In this document: positions 51,461 through 60,092 of the stretch, in pieces
How the letters are laid out: each line of letters begins with the position of its first letter
Numbering within the stretch: position 1 is the stretch's first letter
From: Bog-756 sp052143895
GTDB lineage: Bacteria > Actinomycetota > Acidimicrobiia > Acidimicrobiales > RAAP-2
DNA length: 64,000 nt
Assembly (NCBI GenBank): GCA_052143895.1
Contig: JBKQRT010000224.1
Coordinates: forward strand, 1 to 64,000
Direction of reading: 5' to 3'
Made by a program: the position numbers and the translations under genes
Notes under the pieces: model-generated
What the model was told of the DNA's origin: nothing
Databases searched by the model: none
What the model saw: only the letters and a program-made list of their open reading frames with translations

Positions 51461-53092
51461 GTGCTGGACCTTGTTGCGCGTTTACGATTGAGCACCTCGG
51501 CGGAAGTGGTTCAAGTGGCTGAACGCTCCACCGGGGAAGGGGAGCGTCGGCTTACCACCGGTGCAGGAAAGGGCAGGCCGGCTGGAATGGCGATTTTGGA
51601 TCCTGAGGTGCAGCGGGTTCTCCGGGACCCGATGCCACCGCTCGCACGGGAGCGCGAGCGGGCCGAGAGCCAGGGCACCCGGGTCGGAGCTGTCGCACGG
51701 GTCCGCCGCCACGCGCTGCGCCGCCTGCTGATGGCCGACGTGGCCGGCCTGGCGCTTGCCTCGTTCCTCGGCCCCATCATCTTGTCGGCCATCTCGAGCA
51801 ACCCGGCGAGCACCGCCAGCCACAGCGCCCAGATCTACCAGTTCGACCTCGCGATGATCCCCGTGTTCATCGCCGTGTTCGCCGTCTACGGCCTCTACCG
51901 CGGGGTCACCCGACGCATCTCGAAGAGCGTCTTCTCCGACCTCCGGAACATCGTCCACGGCCTGATGATCAGCGGGTTCCTGTACGCCATCGTGGCATAC
52001 GTCGCCCGGCAGGACTTCGGCCTCGAGTCGGTCACGGTGGCCAAGATCGCCTCGATGTGCCTGGTCGCCGTGTTCGCGGTCCCCCTGGCCCGGGTGGTGG
52101 CCTTCGGCCTGCTCGGCCGGGCTTCGGTCGGGTCCGTGCCGGTCATCGTGGTGGGCACGGGCAAGCTCGCCCAGACGGTGGCCAGCCACCTGCGGGCCCA
52201 TTCCAGCGTGAACTTCGTCGGCTTCGTGGACGACAACCCGCTCGGCCGCAGTGACGTCCTCGGCGAGCTCGAGGACCTCCCCGACCTGTGCAGCAAGTAC
52301 AACGTGGCCCGGGTGGTGGTCTGCTTCTCGCGCACGCACCCCGAGCGCACGACCGAGATGCTCAAGAGCCTGGCCGGGCAGGTCGGGGTGTCGATCGTTC
52401 CCCGGTACTACGAGCTGATCACGAGCCGCTCCCACGTGGAGGATCTGTCGGGCCTGCCGATGCTCGATATCGCCCCAGCATCGCTCAGCGCCGGGTCGCG
52501 CTTCCTCAAGCGGACGTTCGACATCGTCGCCTCCTCGGTCATCCTGCTGGTCCTGGCGCCGGCCTGGCTGGTCGTGGCCGCCATCATCAAGGGCACCAGC
52601 CCCGGGCCGGTCTTCTTCCGCCAGGTGCGCACCGGCCGCAACGAGCAGCCGTTCGCCATGATGAAGTTCCGTACCATGTACCGCGACGCGGAGGAGCGCC
52701 GCCACGAGATCGACCACCTCAACGAGGTCGACGGGCCCCTCTTCAAGGTGCAGAACGACCCTCGGGTAACCCGGGTCGGCCGGTTCCTGCGCCGGACCAG
52801 CCTCGACGAGTTCCCACAACTCATCAACGTGTGGAAGGGCGACATGTCGCTGGTCGGTCCGAGGCCGTTCGTGGTGTCCGAGGCGATGAAGATCGAGGGG
52901 TGGGCCCGCAAGCGGTTCGAGGCCCGTCCGGGCATGACCGGGCTCTGGCAGGTGTCCGGCCGCAACGAGCTCTCCCACCTCGAGCTGTGCCGGCTCGACT
53001 ACCTCTACGTGGCCTCGTGGTCGTTCTGGTGGGATATGCAGATCCTGTGGCAGACCCCGAGCACCATCTTCCGGGGCCGCGGCGCCTCCTGA
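51461..53092 (+). CDS. Polyprenyl-phosphate sugar phosphotransferase (WbaP-like)
   Basis: The initiating enzyme of polysaccharide repeat synthesis: it moves a sugar-1-phosphate from a UDP-sugar to undecaprenyl phosphate at the inner membrane. About four N-terminal helices, a Rossmann-like domain (VPVIVVGTGKLAQTVASHLR, VNFVGFVDDNPLGRSD), then the catalytic domain with RFLKRTFDIVASSVILLVLA, MMKFRTMYRDAEERRHEI, GRFLRRTSLDEFPQLINVWK (catalytic Asp-Glu) and MSLVGPRPFVVSEAM. Length 543. GTG 51461 gives a charged leader; ATG 51587 is an alternative. It is 33 bp after the GH2-like gene, so it closes that plus-strand run. Confidence 0.9.
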   Translation: MLDLVARLRLSTSAEVVQVAERSTGEGERRLTTGAGKGRPAGMAILDPEVQRVLRDPMPPLARERERAESQGTRVGAVARVRRHALRRLLMADVAGLALASFLGPIILSAISSNPASTASHSAQIYQFDLAMIPVFIAVFAVYGLYRGVTRRISKSVFSDLRNIVHGLMISGFLYAIVAYVARQDFGLESVTVAKIASMCLVAVFAVPLARVVAFGLLGRASVGSVPVIVVGTGKLAQTVASHLRAHSSVNFVGFVDDNPLGRSDVLGELEDLPDLCSKYNVARVVVCFSRTHPERTTEMLKSLAGQVGVSIVPRYYELITSRSHVEDLSGLPMLDIAPASLSAGSRFLKRTFDIVASSVILLVLAPAWLVVAAIIKGTSPGPVFFRQVRTGRNEQPFAMMKFRTMYRDAEERRHEIDHLNEVDGPLFKVQNDPRVTRVGRFLRRTSLDEFPQLINVWKGDMSLVGPRPFVVSEAMKIEGWARKRFEARPGMTGLWQVSGRNELSHLELCRLDYLYVASWSFWWDMQILWQTPSTIFRGRGAS

Positions 53093-53096
53093 CCGG

Positions 53097-54197
53097 TCAG
53101 GACCGCTCGCGCTCCTCGTCCACCACCTCGCGCATCCGCCGGAGGAACCGCTCGCTCGAGAAGCGGGCGGCGTGCTCCCGTAGGACGGCCGGGTCCCATT
53201 CGGTGCGTCGCAGGGCGGCGACCGCGTCGGCGATGAGCCCGGGTCGGGGCTCGTCGAAGAAGACGCCGGTGCTCCCCTCCTCGGTGGTGTCGAGGTATCC
53301 GCCCCACCGCAGGGCGGCGGTGGGGCGGGCGAAGCTCGCCGCCTCCACCGGTGTCAGTCCGAAGTCCTCGTAGGAGGCAGCCACCAGCCCGGCCGACGAG
53401 GCGTAGAGCCACCGGAGGTGGGCGTCGTTCACCGGGCCGAGCAGGGTCACGTTGCCGGGTGCGGTGGCCATGATCCGCTCGCGGAGCGGCCCGCTCCCGA
53501 CGATGACCAGCCGTTCGCCGGGCAGATGCCTGAACGCGGCAGCGACCGCCTCGACGTTCTTGTAGGCGAGGAGCCGGGAGACGCAGAGGAGGTAGCCGGG
53601 CTCGATCCCGGCCACCGGGTCGTCCGGGCCGGTGGGGTCGAGGTCGACCGGGGGCGGGACGACGTCGGCGTCGATGCCGTAGGCGTCGGCGACCCGGTCA
53701 CGCACGGCCCGGGAGATCACCAGGTACCGGTCGGCGGTGGCGGCCGCCTTGCGGTCCCATCGCCGCAACGGGGGTGCCAGGAAGGAGAGGGTGGCGGCCG
53801 ACACGCCGGAGGAACCCTCGAGGTAGCGGTCGGACTGGTAGAGCCAGCGGGCCGGCGTGTAGCAGTACACGACCTTGCGCCCGCGCACCCGAGCCCCGTG
53901 GGCCCAGCCACTCGAGGAGCAGATGGCCACCTCGGCGTCCACGTGCAACCGCGAGAACGAGGGGGCCAGGACCGGGAGCGCCAGCCGGTGGTGGGCGCGC
54001 AGCACGCCCACCCGGTTGATCGGGAGTGTGCGGACGTCGAGCGTCGAGAACTCGGGGAACGTCTCGGCCGGCTCGTACAGTGACGTGTAGATGGGCGCCC
54101 CGGCGAAGCCCTTGGCGAGTGTCAGCACCACCCGTTCCGCCCCGCCCCGCTGGGTGAGGTAGTCGTGGACCAGCGCCACGTCGTCGGTGTGGCTCAC
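53097..54197 (-). CDS. GT4 family glycosyltransferase
   Basis: A 366-residue GT-B enzyme with VALVHDYLTQRGGAERVVLT (GGAER motif), ICSSSGWAHGARV and VVYCYTPARWLYQSDRYLEG, a pattern of capsule and mannosyl transferases; donor side GYLLCVSRLLAYKNVEAVAA and YEDFGLTPVEAASFARPTAA. The GTG start at 54197 overlaps the stop of the NTF2-like gene by 4 bp. It converges on the WbaP-like gene with 4 bp between stops. Confidence 0.88.
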   Translation of the reverse strand: MSHTDDVALVHDYLTQRGGAERVVLTLAKGFAGAPIYTSLYEPAETFPEFSTLDVRTLPINRVGVLRAHHRLALPVLAPSFSRLHVDAEVAICSSSGWAHGARVRGRKVVYCYTPARWLYQSDRYLEGSSGVSAATLSFLAPPLRRWDRKAAATADRYLVISRAVRDRVADAYGIDADVVPPPVDLDPTGPDDPVAGIEPGYLLCVSRLLAYKNVEAVAAAFRHLPGERLVIVGSGPLRERIMATAPGNVTLLGPVNDAHLRWLYASSAGLVAASYEDFGLTPVEAASFARPTAALRWGGYLDTTEEGSTGVFFDEPRPGLIADAVAALRRTEWDPAVLREHAARFSSERFLRRMREVVDEERERS

Positions 54198-54586
54198 GCG
54201 AAGGCGGCTCCCACGGCGGCGGTGTCGAGCAGCGTGTCGACGGACTGCACCTTCCCGTCGGACAGCTGCCAGATCTGGACCTCATCCATCTCGACGGGTC
54301 GCCCCTTCGGACTGGTGAAGGCGACGTGCAACCAGGTCATGACCAGGTCCCCCTCGGACAGCACGGCCTTGAGAGTGAAGTCGGTGAAGGTCACCTTGGA
54401 GAGCTCGGCGAAGAAGTCGGGGAGGCTGCGCTTGCCCTCGTAGACCCTGAACCACGGTGCCGCTTCCCGGTCGGCGGCGGCCACCGCCCACCGGACGTCG
54501 GTGGTCACGAGACCCATCACCGTGAGGAGGTCACCCTTGCCCAGGGCCTCGGTGACTGTGGTGATGATGTCGGCATTGGATGACAC
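54194..54586 (-). CDS. NTF2-like/SnoaL-fold protein
   Basis: A 130-residue cone-shaped alpha+beta protein. IITTVTEALGKGDLLTVMGL, VTTDVRWAVAAADREAA, KRSLPDFFAELSKVTFTDFT and VEMDEVQIWQLSDGKVQSVD follow the nuclear-transport-factor-2/SnoaL pattern, which serves as a binding pocket or small enzyme. The GTG start at 54586 has AAAGGA upstream. It is coupled to the GT4 gene by ATGA-type overlap. The substrate is unknown. Confidence 0.83.
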   Translation of the reverse strand: MSSNADIITTVTEALGKGDLLTVMGLVTTDVRWAVAAADREAAPWFRVYEGKRSLPDFFAELSKVTFTDFTLKAVLSEGDLVMTWLHVAFTSPKGRPVEMDEVQIWQLSDGKVQSVDTLLDTAAVGAAFA

Positions 54587-54750
54587 GTCCCATTCCTTTC
54601 GGGCCCGGGGCCGGGGCGTACCCCGCAGAGCTCGGTGCCCCGTCGGGCTGAGCGTATGCGTTCAGCATGACAGAGGCTGCGATGACCGCCCGCCCGGGCA
54701 CGGATCCGGCGCTGAAACACGTCTAGACATACTGGTACCGGTACAATTCC

Positions 54751-55317
54751 GTCGTCCACTTCCTCTTCGTCTGCACCGCCAACTTCTGCCGGTCACCGAT
54801 GGCCTCGGCCCTCCTCGCCGCACGGATCCAGAACTACACCGATTCGGTGGAGGTGTCCTCGGCAGGCCTGCGCGCCGCTGAAGGGTCGGTTCCCGAGGAG
54901 GTGCTCGAGGTGATGGCCCCCTACGCCGTGGACCTGCACGGCCACGAGAGCAGGGTGCTGACCCCGGCGATCCTCCAGAGCGCGGACCTGGTCGTCGGCA
55001 TGTCCCGCCGCCACGTGCAGGAGGCGGTCCTGCTCGATCCTCCGAGCCTGCCCCACGCCTTCCTGTTCAAGGAGCTGGTCCGACGGGGCAGCATCATCGG
55101 GCCTCGGCGTCCGGATCAGGGCTTTCGTTCGTGGATCGAGTCAGCGCACGGGGACCGAACCCGCGAGTCGCTGCTCGACCGCAACGGCGGGGACGAGGTG
55201 GCCGACCCCTACGGCGGGCCGCTGGCCGGCTACCGCGCCACCGCCCTCGAACTGGCCGAGCTCGTCGACCGGCTCGTCGCCCTGCTGTGGCCGGACGAGG
55301 CCCGGGCGACCCCCTGA
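54751..55317 (+). CDS. Low-molecular-weight protein tyrosine phosphatase (Wzb-like), start codon missing
   Basis: A cytoplasmic phosphatase that would dephosphorylate the Wzc-like kinase. The P-loop reads FLFVCTANFCRSPMAS (CX5R-S), so the catalytic cysteine is coded around 54772. Yet between the in-frame stop at 54724 and this loop there is no ATG, GTG, TTG or CTG; the first standard start (54799) would remove the active site. The position given marks the homologous start, reading VVHFLF. Further on come GLRAAEGSVPEEVLEVM, DLVVGMSRRHVQEAVLL and DEVADPYGGPLAGYR, holding the DP acid loop. Either initiation is non-standard or one base is wrong upstream. Confidence 0.75.
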   Translation, partial: VVHFLFVCTANFCRSPMASALLAARIQNYTDSVEVSSAGLRAAEGSVPEEVLEVMAPYAVDLHGHESRVLTPAILQSADLVVGMSRRHVQEAVLLDPPSLPHAFLFKELVRRGSIIGPRRPDQGFRSWIESAHGDRTRESLLDRNGGDEVADPYGGPLAGYRATALELAELVDRLVALLWPDEARATP

Positions 55318-55387
55318 ACCCCGGCCCGTCCACCGGACACGCTGCGGGGGATGTGCGCCCCTGCCGGCGAAGCGCGAACATGGGCCG

Positions 55388-55756
55388 ATGGTCGAGGGCT
55401 GCCTGATCAGAGAACTTCCGGACGGCGGGAAGGAGTTCGTCCTCGATGAGCCCTCCCTCTCGTTCATCCGGATCGACGAGCGCTCGACGCTGCAGTTCGG
55501 GCGCACCGAGGTGACGATCGGCGGCCCCTTCGCGGTGGAGATCGCCGGTACCGTCCACCACCTCGACTCCCGGCGGTCGAACGAGCTCGGACCTCTCGTG
55601 GCGCTGTACCCGGGCACGGCCCGGTGGCTGTGGGCGACCCCGGCGGGCGAGTTGATGCTCCGGTTCCAGACGGGCTCCACGCTGACCGTGGCGCCTGACC
55701 GGACGGGCAGGTCCTGGTTGGTCGGGGGTGTCGACCGCCCCCCCGAGGCCGACTGA
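55388..55756 (+). CDS. DUF6188-like small protein
   Basis: A 122-residue protein from ATG 55388. LSFIRIDERSTLQFGRTEVT, VEIAGTVHHLDSRRSNELGP, LVALYPGTARWLW and LMLRFQTGSTLTVAPD follow a pattern I recall for DUF6188 (immunity-like or regulatory small actinobacterial proteins); the assignment is from memory. It ends 3 bp from the convergent epimerase stop. No function is known. Confidence 0.65.
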   Translation: MVEGCLIRELPDGGKEFVLDEPSLSFIRIDERSTLQFGRTEVTIGGPFAVEIAGTVHHLDSRRSNELGPLVALYPGTARWLWATPAGELMLRFQTGSTLTVAPDRTGRSWLVGGVDRPPEAD

Positions 55757-55759
55757 CCG

Positions 55760-56686
55760 CTAGTTGTCCGCCAGCAGCTCGGGGTGGCGGGCCTCGACCA
55801 TCCGGCGCATACCGACCTTCCAGTGGATGCCGGTCGTGCCCACCAGCTCGTGCATGCGGGTCAGGTCGATCTGCACGCTGTCGATGGTGTTGGCGGTCGG
55901 GGCGAAGCGGGCCGGGACACCGGTCAGCTCCGACAGATAGCCACACCACTCCTCGATGCTCACGGCCCGGTCACCGCCCCAGTTCACCGTGGTCGCCGGC
56001 GTGGTGGCGGCGCCGATCAGCCCGGGGATCATGGCGATGATGTCGTCCTCGTGGATCGGGTGGTAGACGCTGGGGGCGTCGACGTGCACGGGGATCTCGC
56101 CGCCGTTGATCATCATCTCGAGGTGGATGGCCGGCCAGCCTCCCTGGTCTCCGTACGGGACCGAGAGCCGGGCGATGGTGGTGGGCAGCTCGAATCGTCG
56201 GGCGGCCCAGCGGGCGGTTCCCTCGGCCGCGATCTTGCAGATGCTGTAGGTGCGGAGGAACGGCCACACCCCGTGGTTGTCGCCGAGCTCGTCACCCTCG
56301 GCGAACACGTGGTGGCCCATCGGCTTGTAGACGCCGGTGGTCGAACAGTGCACGAGGGCCTCGGCCTGCTGGTGGTGCTCCATCAGCCATGCCAGGCCGC
56401 CGCTGTTGGCCTGCAGATCGAGCTCCCAGTCGTTGGTCTTGGCCACGGCGAAGTTGATGACGTAGTCGGCGTCGGCGGGGAGCGCCCCCACGTCGCCGGT
56501 GGACAGGTCGATGGGGACGCAGCGCACCCCTGCCTCCTCGAGGCGCCGCCGGGCGGCGGCGTCCTTGAACCGCGCCGCACCGATCACCTCGTTCTCCCTG
56601 GCCAGCGCCACCGCCACCGGGCCCGCCACCTGCCCGGTCACCCCGGTGACGACGATGGACCTGCCTCGGATCGGCTCGGACGGCAT
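55760..56686 (-). CDS. NAD(P)-dependent epimerase/dehydratase family protein
   Basis: An extended short-chain dehydrogenase of 308 residues. The Rossmann start IVVTGVTGQVAGPVAVALA carries GxxGxxG, and the catalytic tyrosine and lysine are in RTYSICKIAAEGTARWAA, with Ser in HCSTTGVY. YHPIHEDDIIAMIPGLI and VNWGGDRAVSIEEWCGYL are typical of sugar epimerases. The substrate is unknown; it could supply an activated sugar for the nearby locus or act on another metabolite. A 22-bp repeat array lies 35 bp upstream of its ATG. Confidence 0.85.
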   Translation of the reverse strand: MPSEPIRGRSIVVTGVTGQVAGPVAVALARENEVIGAARFKDAAARRRLEEAGVRCVPIDLSTGDVGALPADADYVINFAVAKTNDWELDLQANSGGLAWLMEHHQQAEALVHCSTTGVYKPMGHHVFAEGDELGDNHGVWPFLRTYSICKIAAEGTARWAARRFELPTTIARLSVPYGDQGGWPAIHLEMMINGGEIPVHVDAPSVYHPIHEDDIIAMIPGLIGAATTPATTVNWGGDRAVSIEEWCGYLSELTGVPARFAPTANTIDSVQIDLTRMHELVGTTGIHWKVGMRRMVEARHPELLADN

Positions 56687-56721
56687 GAAGGGCTCCTTCG
56701 GGGACGGGCGTCACCGGAGGG

Positions 56722-56787
56722 GACGCCGGGGTGATGCCTAGGTGACGCCGGGGTGATGCCTAGATGATGGCGGGGTGATCCTAGTGA
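56722..56787. repeat. 22-bp tandem repeat, three units
   Basis: Three units begin at 56722, 56744 and 56766. The first two begin GACGCCGGGGTGATGCCTAG and are nearly identical; the third (GATGGCGGGGTGATCCTAG) is degenerate. They sit between the epimerase (minus) and whiB (plus) genes, in a 308-bp divergent promoter interval. Two-turn spacing suggests a possible operator array. Confidence 0.85.
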
Positions 56788-56994
56788 CGCCCGCAGGGGG
56801 GCCGATCGGGCCTGCGGCCTGCACCCCGACCCGCAGGAGCGCCTCCCGCCGCTGGTGGACACCGGCGGGCCGACTGGGCCATACTGTCTGTTCCGCCCGT
56901 TTTTTGCTGGAAGGCCGCGTTTTCCCAGGTCACCGGCGCATGTGGCGTGCGGTTCGACCAGTGATCCCAACAGTAGCTAGGAAGTGACGTTCCC

Positions 56995-57225
56995 ATGAGT
57001 GCCACCTGGCGCAAGCACGCAGCCTGCCGGGGCATCGATCCAGATGTGTTCTACCCGGTCTCCGACGAGGAGGCCGGCGAAGCGAAGGCCGTCTGCGACC
57101 AATGCGCAGTGCGAGAGGCGTGCCTCGAGCACGCCCTGGCCAACCGGGAGCGCGAGGGCATCTGGGGTGGGACCACCGAGCGTGAGCGCCGCCGGATCCA
57201 CCGGCAGCGGCGGAAGTCCGCCTGA
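56995..57225 (+). CDS. WhiB-family Fe-S transcriptional regulator
   Basis: A 76-residue Wbl protein. The four cluster cysteines are Cys11 (HAACRG), Cys34 and Cys37 (VCDQC) and Cys43 (EACLEHAL); GIWGGTTERERRRIHRQRR is the GxWGG turn and the basic DNA-binding tail. WhiB proteins bind a [4Fe-4S] cluster and work with the main sigma factor in actinobacteria. ATG 56995 has AGGAAG upstream. Its own promoter lies in the 56788-56994 interval, which otherwise shows nothing distinct. This subgroup resembles WhiB1/WhiB2-type sequences, but assignment is open. Confidence 0.93.
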   Translation: MSATWRKHAACRGIDPDVFYPVSDEEAGEAKAVCDQCAVREACLEHALANREREGIWGGTTERERRRIHRQRRKSA

Positions 57226-57239
57226 GCGACGCATCGTCG

Positions 57240-57890
57240 GTGGCTGGACCCCGCTCGGGGGCCCGTGTGCCCAAGCCTGACGGGTCAGACGGCGTGTCTC
57301 GGTCGGCCCGGAGCCCTGCCCCGACCCCGACCGGCGTGGCACTCCTCCGGCAGACCCTGGCCGCCCACCGCCCCGGCGACGACCGCGAGGCACTGTCTCT
57401 GGCCGTGATGGCGGCGGAGTTCGACCGCCTGCGCGCACCGTTCGACGAGTTCGCCGATCCGACCCACATCACCGCGTCGACGATCGTCGTCGGCCGTCGG
57501 GGGGTGGTCCTCCACCTCCACCGCCGGCTGCACCGCTGGTTGCAGCCGGGCGGCCACGTCGACCCCGGCGAGGAGCCTGCCGAGGCGGCACTCCGGGAGT
57601 GCATCGAGGAGACCGGGCTCGACGTCCGGCACCCACCGGCCGGTCCGACGCTCATCCACGTGGACGTGCACCTAGCGGCCGGCCAGCACGTCCACCTGGA
57701 CCTCCGCTACCTGGTCGTGGGACCGGACGACGAGCCGTCGCCCGCCCCCGGCGAGAGCCAGGACGTGGCATGGTTCACGTGGGAGGCGGCGGCGGACATC
57801 GCCGACGATGCGCTCGCTGGGGCCCTCGTGGCCGCCCGTAGGCTGGCCGAGGCTCCCGGTGGGCCGACCACCGGTGGCAACGGGTGGTGA
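57240..57890 (+). CDS. Nudix hydrolase
   Basis: A 216-residue pyrophosphohydrolase that cuts nucleoside diphosphates linked to other groups. The Nudix box spans residues 104-126 (GGHVDPGEEPAEAALREC, then IEETG), with all metal-binding glutamates. The N-terminal 75 residues are extra and Pro/Arg-rich at first; the GTG at 57240 may be too far upstream. It starts 14 bp after whiB and probably shares its transcript. The substrate is not predictable. Confidence 0.85.
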   Translation: MAGPRSGARVPKPDGSDGVSRSARSPAPTPTGVALLRQTLAAHRPGDDREALSLAVMAAEFDRLRAPFDEFADPTHITASTIVVGRRGVVLHLHRRLHRWLQPGGHVDPGEEPAEAALRECIEETGLDVRHPPAGPTLIHVDVHLAAGQHVHLDLRYLVVGPDDEPSPAPGESQDVAWFTWEAAADIADDALAGALVAARRLAEAPGGPTTGGNGW

Positions 57891-57915
57891 TGTGCCAGGA
57901 TCGAGAGGAGCTGTG

Positions 57916-58632
57916 ATGGCCGAGCCGTTCGACACCCTGATAGAGGTGCAGGCCCATGACACCAGGCTCGACCAGCTCCGCCACCGGATCGCGACCCTGC
58001 CGGAGCGGGCCGAGCTCCACGACCTCGAGCAGCGCCGCCAGGCGGTCGGTGCGGCGCTGGCCGAGGTCCGCGCCGAGGTCGAGGACCTCTCCGGTCGCCA
58101 GCGCACGCTGGAGGAGCAGATCGCGACGTCGGCCCGGCGGCGCCACGAGATCGAGGAGCGGATGCGTTCGGGCGAGGTGTCCGCCTCCCGCGAGCTACAG
58201 GCCATGGATCTGGAGGTGCAGCACCTCGCCGCCCGACAGGCCCAGTTGGAGGAGGAAGAGATCCTCCTGCTCGAGGAGGAGGAGCCGCTGGACGGGCAGC
58301 TCGCCGAACACGAGGCCACGGCGGAGGCCCTGGCGGCGGACGCAGCCCAGCTCGAGTCAGGCATCTCCGAGGCGGTCGAGCAGATCAGGGCGTCGATCGC
58401 CGACGAGGAGGCGTTGCGCCGCCAGCGCGCCGCCGGACTTCCCGAGGAGCTCGCCGAGCGGTACGAAGTGCTGCGCTCCCGGCTCGGCGGCGTGGGGGCG
58501 GCCCGGCTCGTCGGTGACCGCTGTGACGGATGCCATCTCACGCTGTCCTCCGTCGAGGTCGAGCGGATCCGGCACCTGCCGCCCGACGAGTTCGCCACGT
58601 GCGCCCAGTGTGATCGCATCCTGGTGCACTGA
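57916..58632 (+). CDS. Coiled-coil zinc-ribbon protein (C4-type)
   Basis: A 238-residue protein: a long coiled coil (residues 10-180, e.g. LAEVRAEVEDLSGRQRTLEE, MDLEVQHLAARQAQLEEEE) and a C-terminal zinc ribbon with DRCDGCHLTLSS and ATCAQCDRIL (four cysteines as two CxxC). This family is common in actinobacteria next to Nif3 and RNase H/phosphatase genes; its role is not settled. ATG 57916 follows GAGAGGAG. The next gene is a histidine phosphatase, partly matching the known neighbourhood. Confidence 0.9.
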   Translation: MAEPFDTLIEVQAHDTRLDQLRHRIATLPERAELHDLEQRRQAVGAALAEVRAEVEDLSGRQRTLEEQIATSARRRHEIEERMRSGEVSASRELQAMDLEVQHLAARQAQLEEEEILLLEEEEPLDGQLAEHEATAEALAADAAQLESGISEAVEQIRASIADEEALRRQRAAGLPEELAERYEVLRSRLGGVGAARLVGDRCDGCHLTLSSVEVERIRHLPPDEFATCAQCDRILVH

Positions 58633-58659
58633 GCCCGTGCCTGACCGTCCACGCCGCCG

Positions 58660-59256
58660 GTGCTGATCCTCGTCCGCCACGGCGAGTCGACCGGGAACGC
58701 CGAGGGCCGGCTCCTCGGGAGGATCGACGCCCCCTTGACCGAGCGGGGGCTCGCCCAGGCGCGCACACTCGGTCCGTCGGTGGCTGGCGCCTCCCGGATC
58801 ATCTCCAGCCCGCTGGCTCGGGCCCGGGACACCGCCGAGGCGCTCGGCACCGGGCTGCCCATCGAGATCGACGACCGGTGGCTGGAAGTCGACTACGGCG
58901 AGTTCGACGGGCGCCCGCTGCGCGACGTCCCCGACGAGGTCTGGATGAGATGGCGGTCGGACCCCGGCTACCGGCCGCCGGGCGGCGAGACCCTGACCGA
59001 GGCCGGGGCCCGGGTGCGGTCCGCCTGCGAGGAGCTGTTCGACGAGGACGGCGGCGCGGCCCGTGGCCCCGGATCGGTTGTGGTGGTGAGCCACGTCTCG
59101 CCCATCAAGGCAGCCACCTGTTGGGCTCTCGGTCTCGGCGACGAAGGGGCATGGCGCCTCTACCTGGCGACCGCGTCGGTGACCCGGATCACCTGGGGCG
59201 CGGCCGGACCGGTCCTGAACCGGTTCAACGAGACGCCCTGGGCGCCACCCTCCTGA
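58660..59256 (+). CDS. Histidine phosphatase family protein
   Basis: A 198-residue phosphoglycerate-mutase-like enzyme. LILVRHGESTGNAEGRLLGR has the RHG catalytic histidine, IISSPLARARDTAEALG the second arginine, and VVVVSHVSPIKA the second histidine; WLEVDYGEFDGRPLRDV gives the acid. It may dephosphorylate a small metabolite (alpha-ribazole phosphatase CobC is a possible role in a B12-using organism). The GTG start is at 58660. Its end overlaps the convergent TetR gene by 32 bp. Confidence 0.88.
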   Translation: MLILVRHGESTGNAEGRLLGRIDAPLTERGLAQARTLGPSVAGASRIISSPLARARDTAEALGTGLPIEIDDRWLEVDYGEFDGRPLRDVPDEVWMRWRSDPGYRPPGGETLTEAGARVRSACEELFDEDGGAARGPGSVVVVSHVSPIKAATCWALGLGDEGAWRLYLATASVTRITWGAAGPVLNRFNETPWAPPS

Positions 59257-59920
59257 CCGCCGAGCCTTCGGCTCCTGCGTCGGGCGACCGGAGGAGCGAC
59301 GCCACGGTGAAGGCCATCATCCGTTCCGCCACCTGGGCGGTGTGCCCGTTGTGGAGCCGGAGCGAGTGCCAGGTCTCCCAGCCGGTCGACATCTCGAGGT
59401 TGCTCAACAGCCACCGGGCCTGCCCTCCCGACGCCTGGATCTCCGGACCGAGCGTCCGGGCCAGTTGCCGTCTCATCCGCGAGCGGTGGTCCGACAAGGC
59501 TTCGCGGAACCCCGCCGGGGCCCGCGTGCGCGTATAGGCCACGGCCAGCACGGGTCCGATGGTCTCGAACAGCTGGCGCCGTTGCCGGCAGGTCGCCCGG
59601 ATCCGGTTGTCGACCGGACCGTGTGGCGGGATGAAGGTCACCAGTGACCGGTGGCGCCGCTCCTGCAGCTCCACCGCGGCGTGGAGCAGGGCGTCGATCC
59701 CAGCGAACTGGTTGTAGAACGTGCGGACCGACACACCGGCACGTCTGGCCACCTCGGGCGCCGTCGGGCACCACGCTCCCTCGGCGATCATCCCGATCAC
59801 CGCCTCGACCAGAACGTGACGGGTGCGATCGCTGCGAGCGCGCCGTCGATCCGTCGTCGAGTCCGATGTGTGGATCGCGTCGTCGGTGCCCCCACCCGAC
59901 GCGACTGTCCGGCCTGCCAT
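59225..59920 (-). CDS. TetR/AcrR family transcriptional regulator
   Basis: A 231-residue regulator. The DNA-binding domain reads VLVEAVIGMIAEGAWCPTAP and EVARRAGVSVRTFYNQFAGI. The effector domain (RQLFETIGPVLAVAYTRTRA) is not assigned. About 30 disordered N-terminal residues precede the first helix; the start could be later. It overlaps the histidine phosphatase 3' end. No neighbour on the same strand is adjacent, so its target is unknown. Confidence 0.87.
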   Translation of the reverse strand: MAGRTVASGGGTDDAIHTSDSTTDRRRARSDRTRHVLVEAVIGMIAEGAWCPTAPEVARRAGVSVRTFYNQFAGIDALLHAAVELQERRHRSLVTFIPPHGPVDNRIRATCRQRRQLFETIGPVLAVAYTRTRAPAGFREALSDHRSRMRRQLARTLGPEIQASGGQARWLLSNLEMSTGWETWHSLRLHNGHTAQVAERMMAFTVASLLRSPDAGAEGSAVRRVAPRASR

Positions 59921-60048
59921 CCCCCCGTGCCCCCCTCATCGTGCTGCCCCTGTTGGCGGACAGCCTAGGTGCGACGATCCGGAAATTGTCGTCGCGGCAA
60001 CGGTTCGGTCGACCCCTGCTCGATCGGTCGCTGCGCTGCTGGATCCGT

Positions 60049-60092
60049 GGGTCAGTGGGTCAGTGGGTCCGTGGGTCCGTGGGTCAGTGGGA
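60049..60092. repeat. 8-bp tandem repeat, five units
   Basis: Five units of GGGTCAGT or GGGTCCGT follow each other from 60049, preceded by a degenerate copy at 60041. The array overlaps the last codons of the amidohydrolase gene (its end is 60084), so copy number changes there would alter its C-terminus. Confidence 0.85.
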
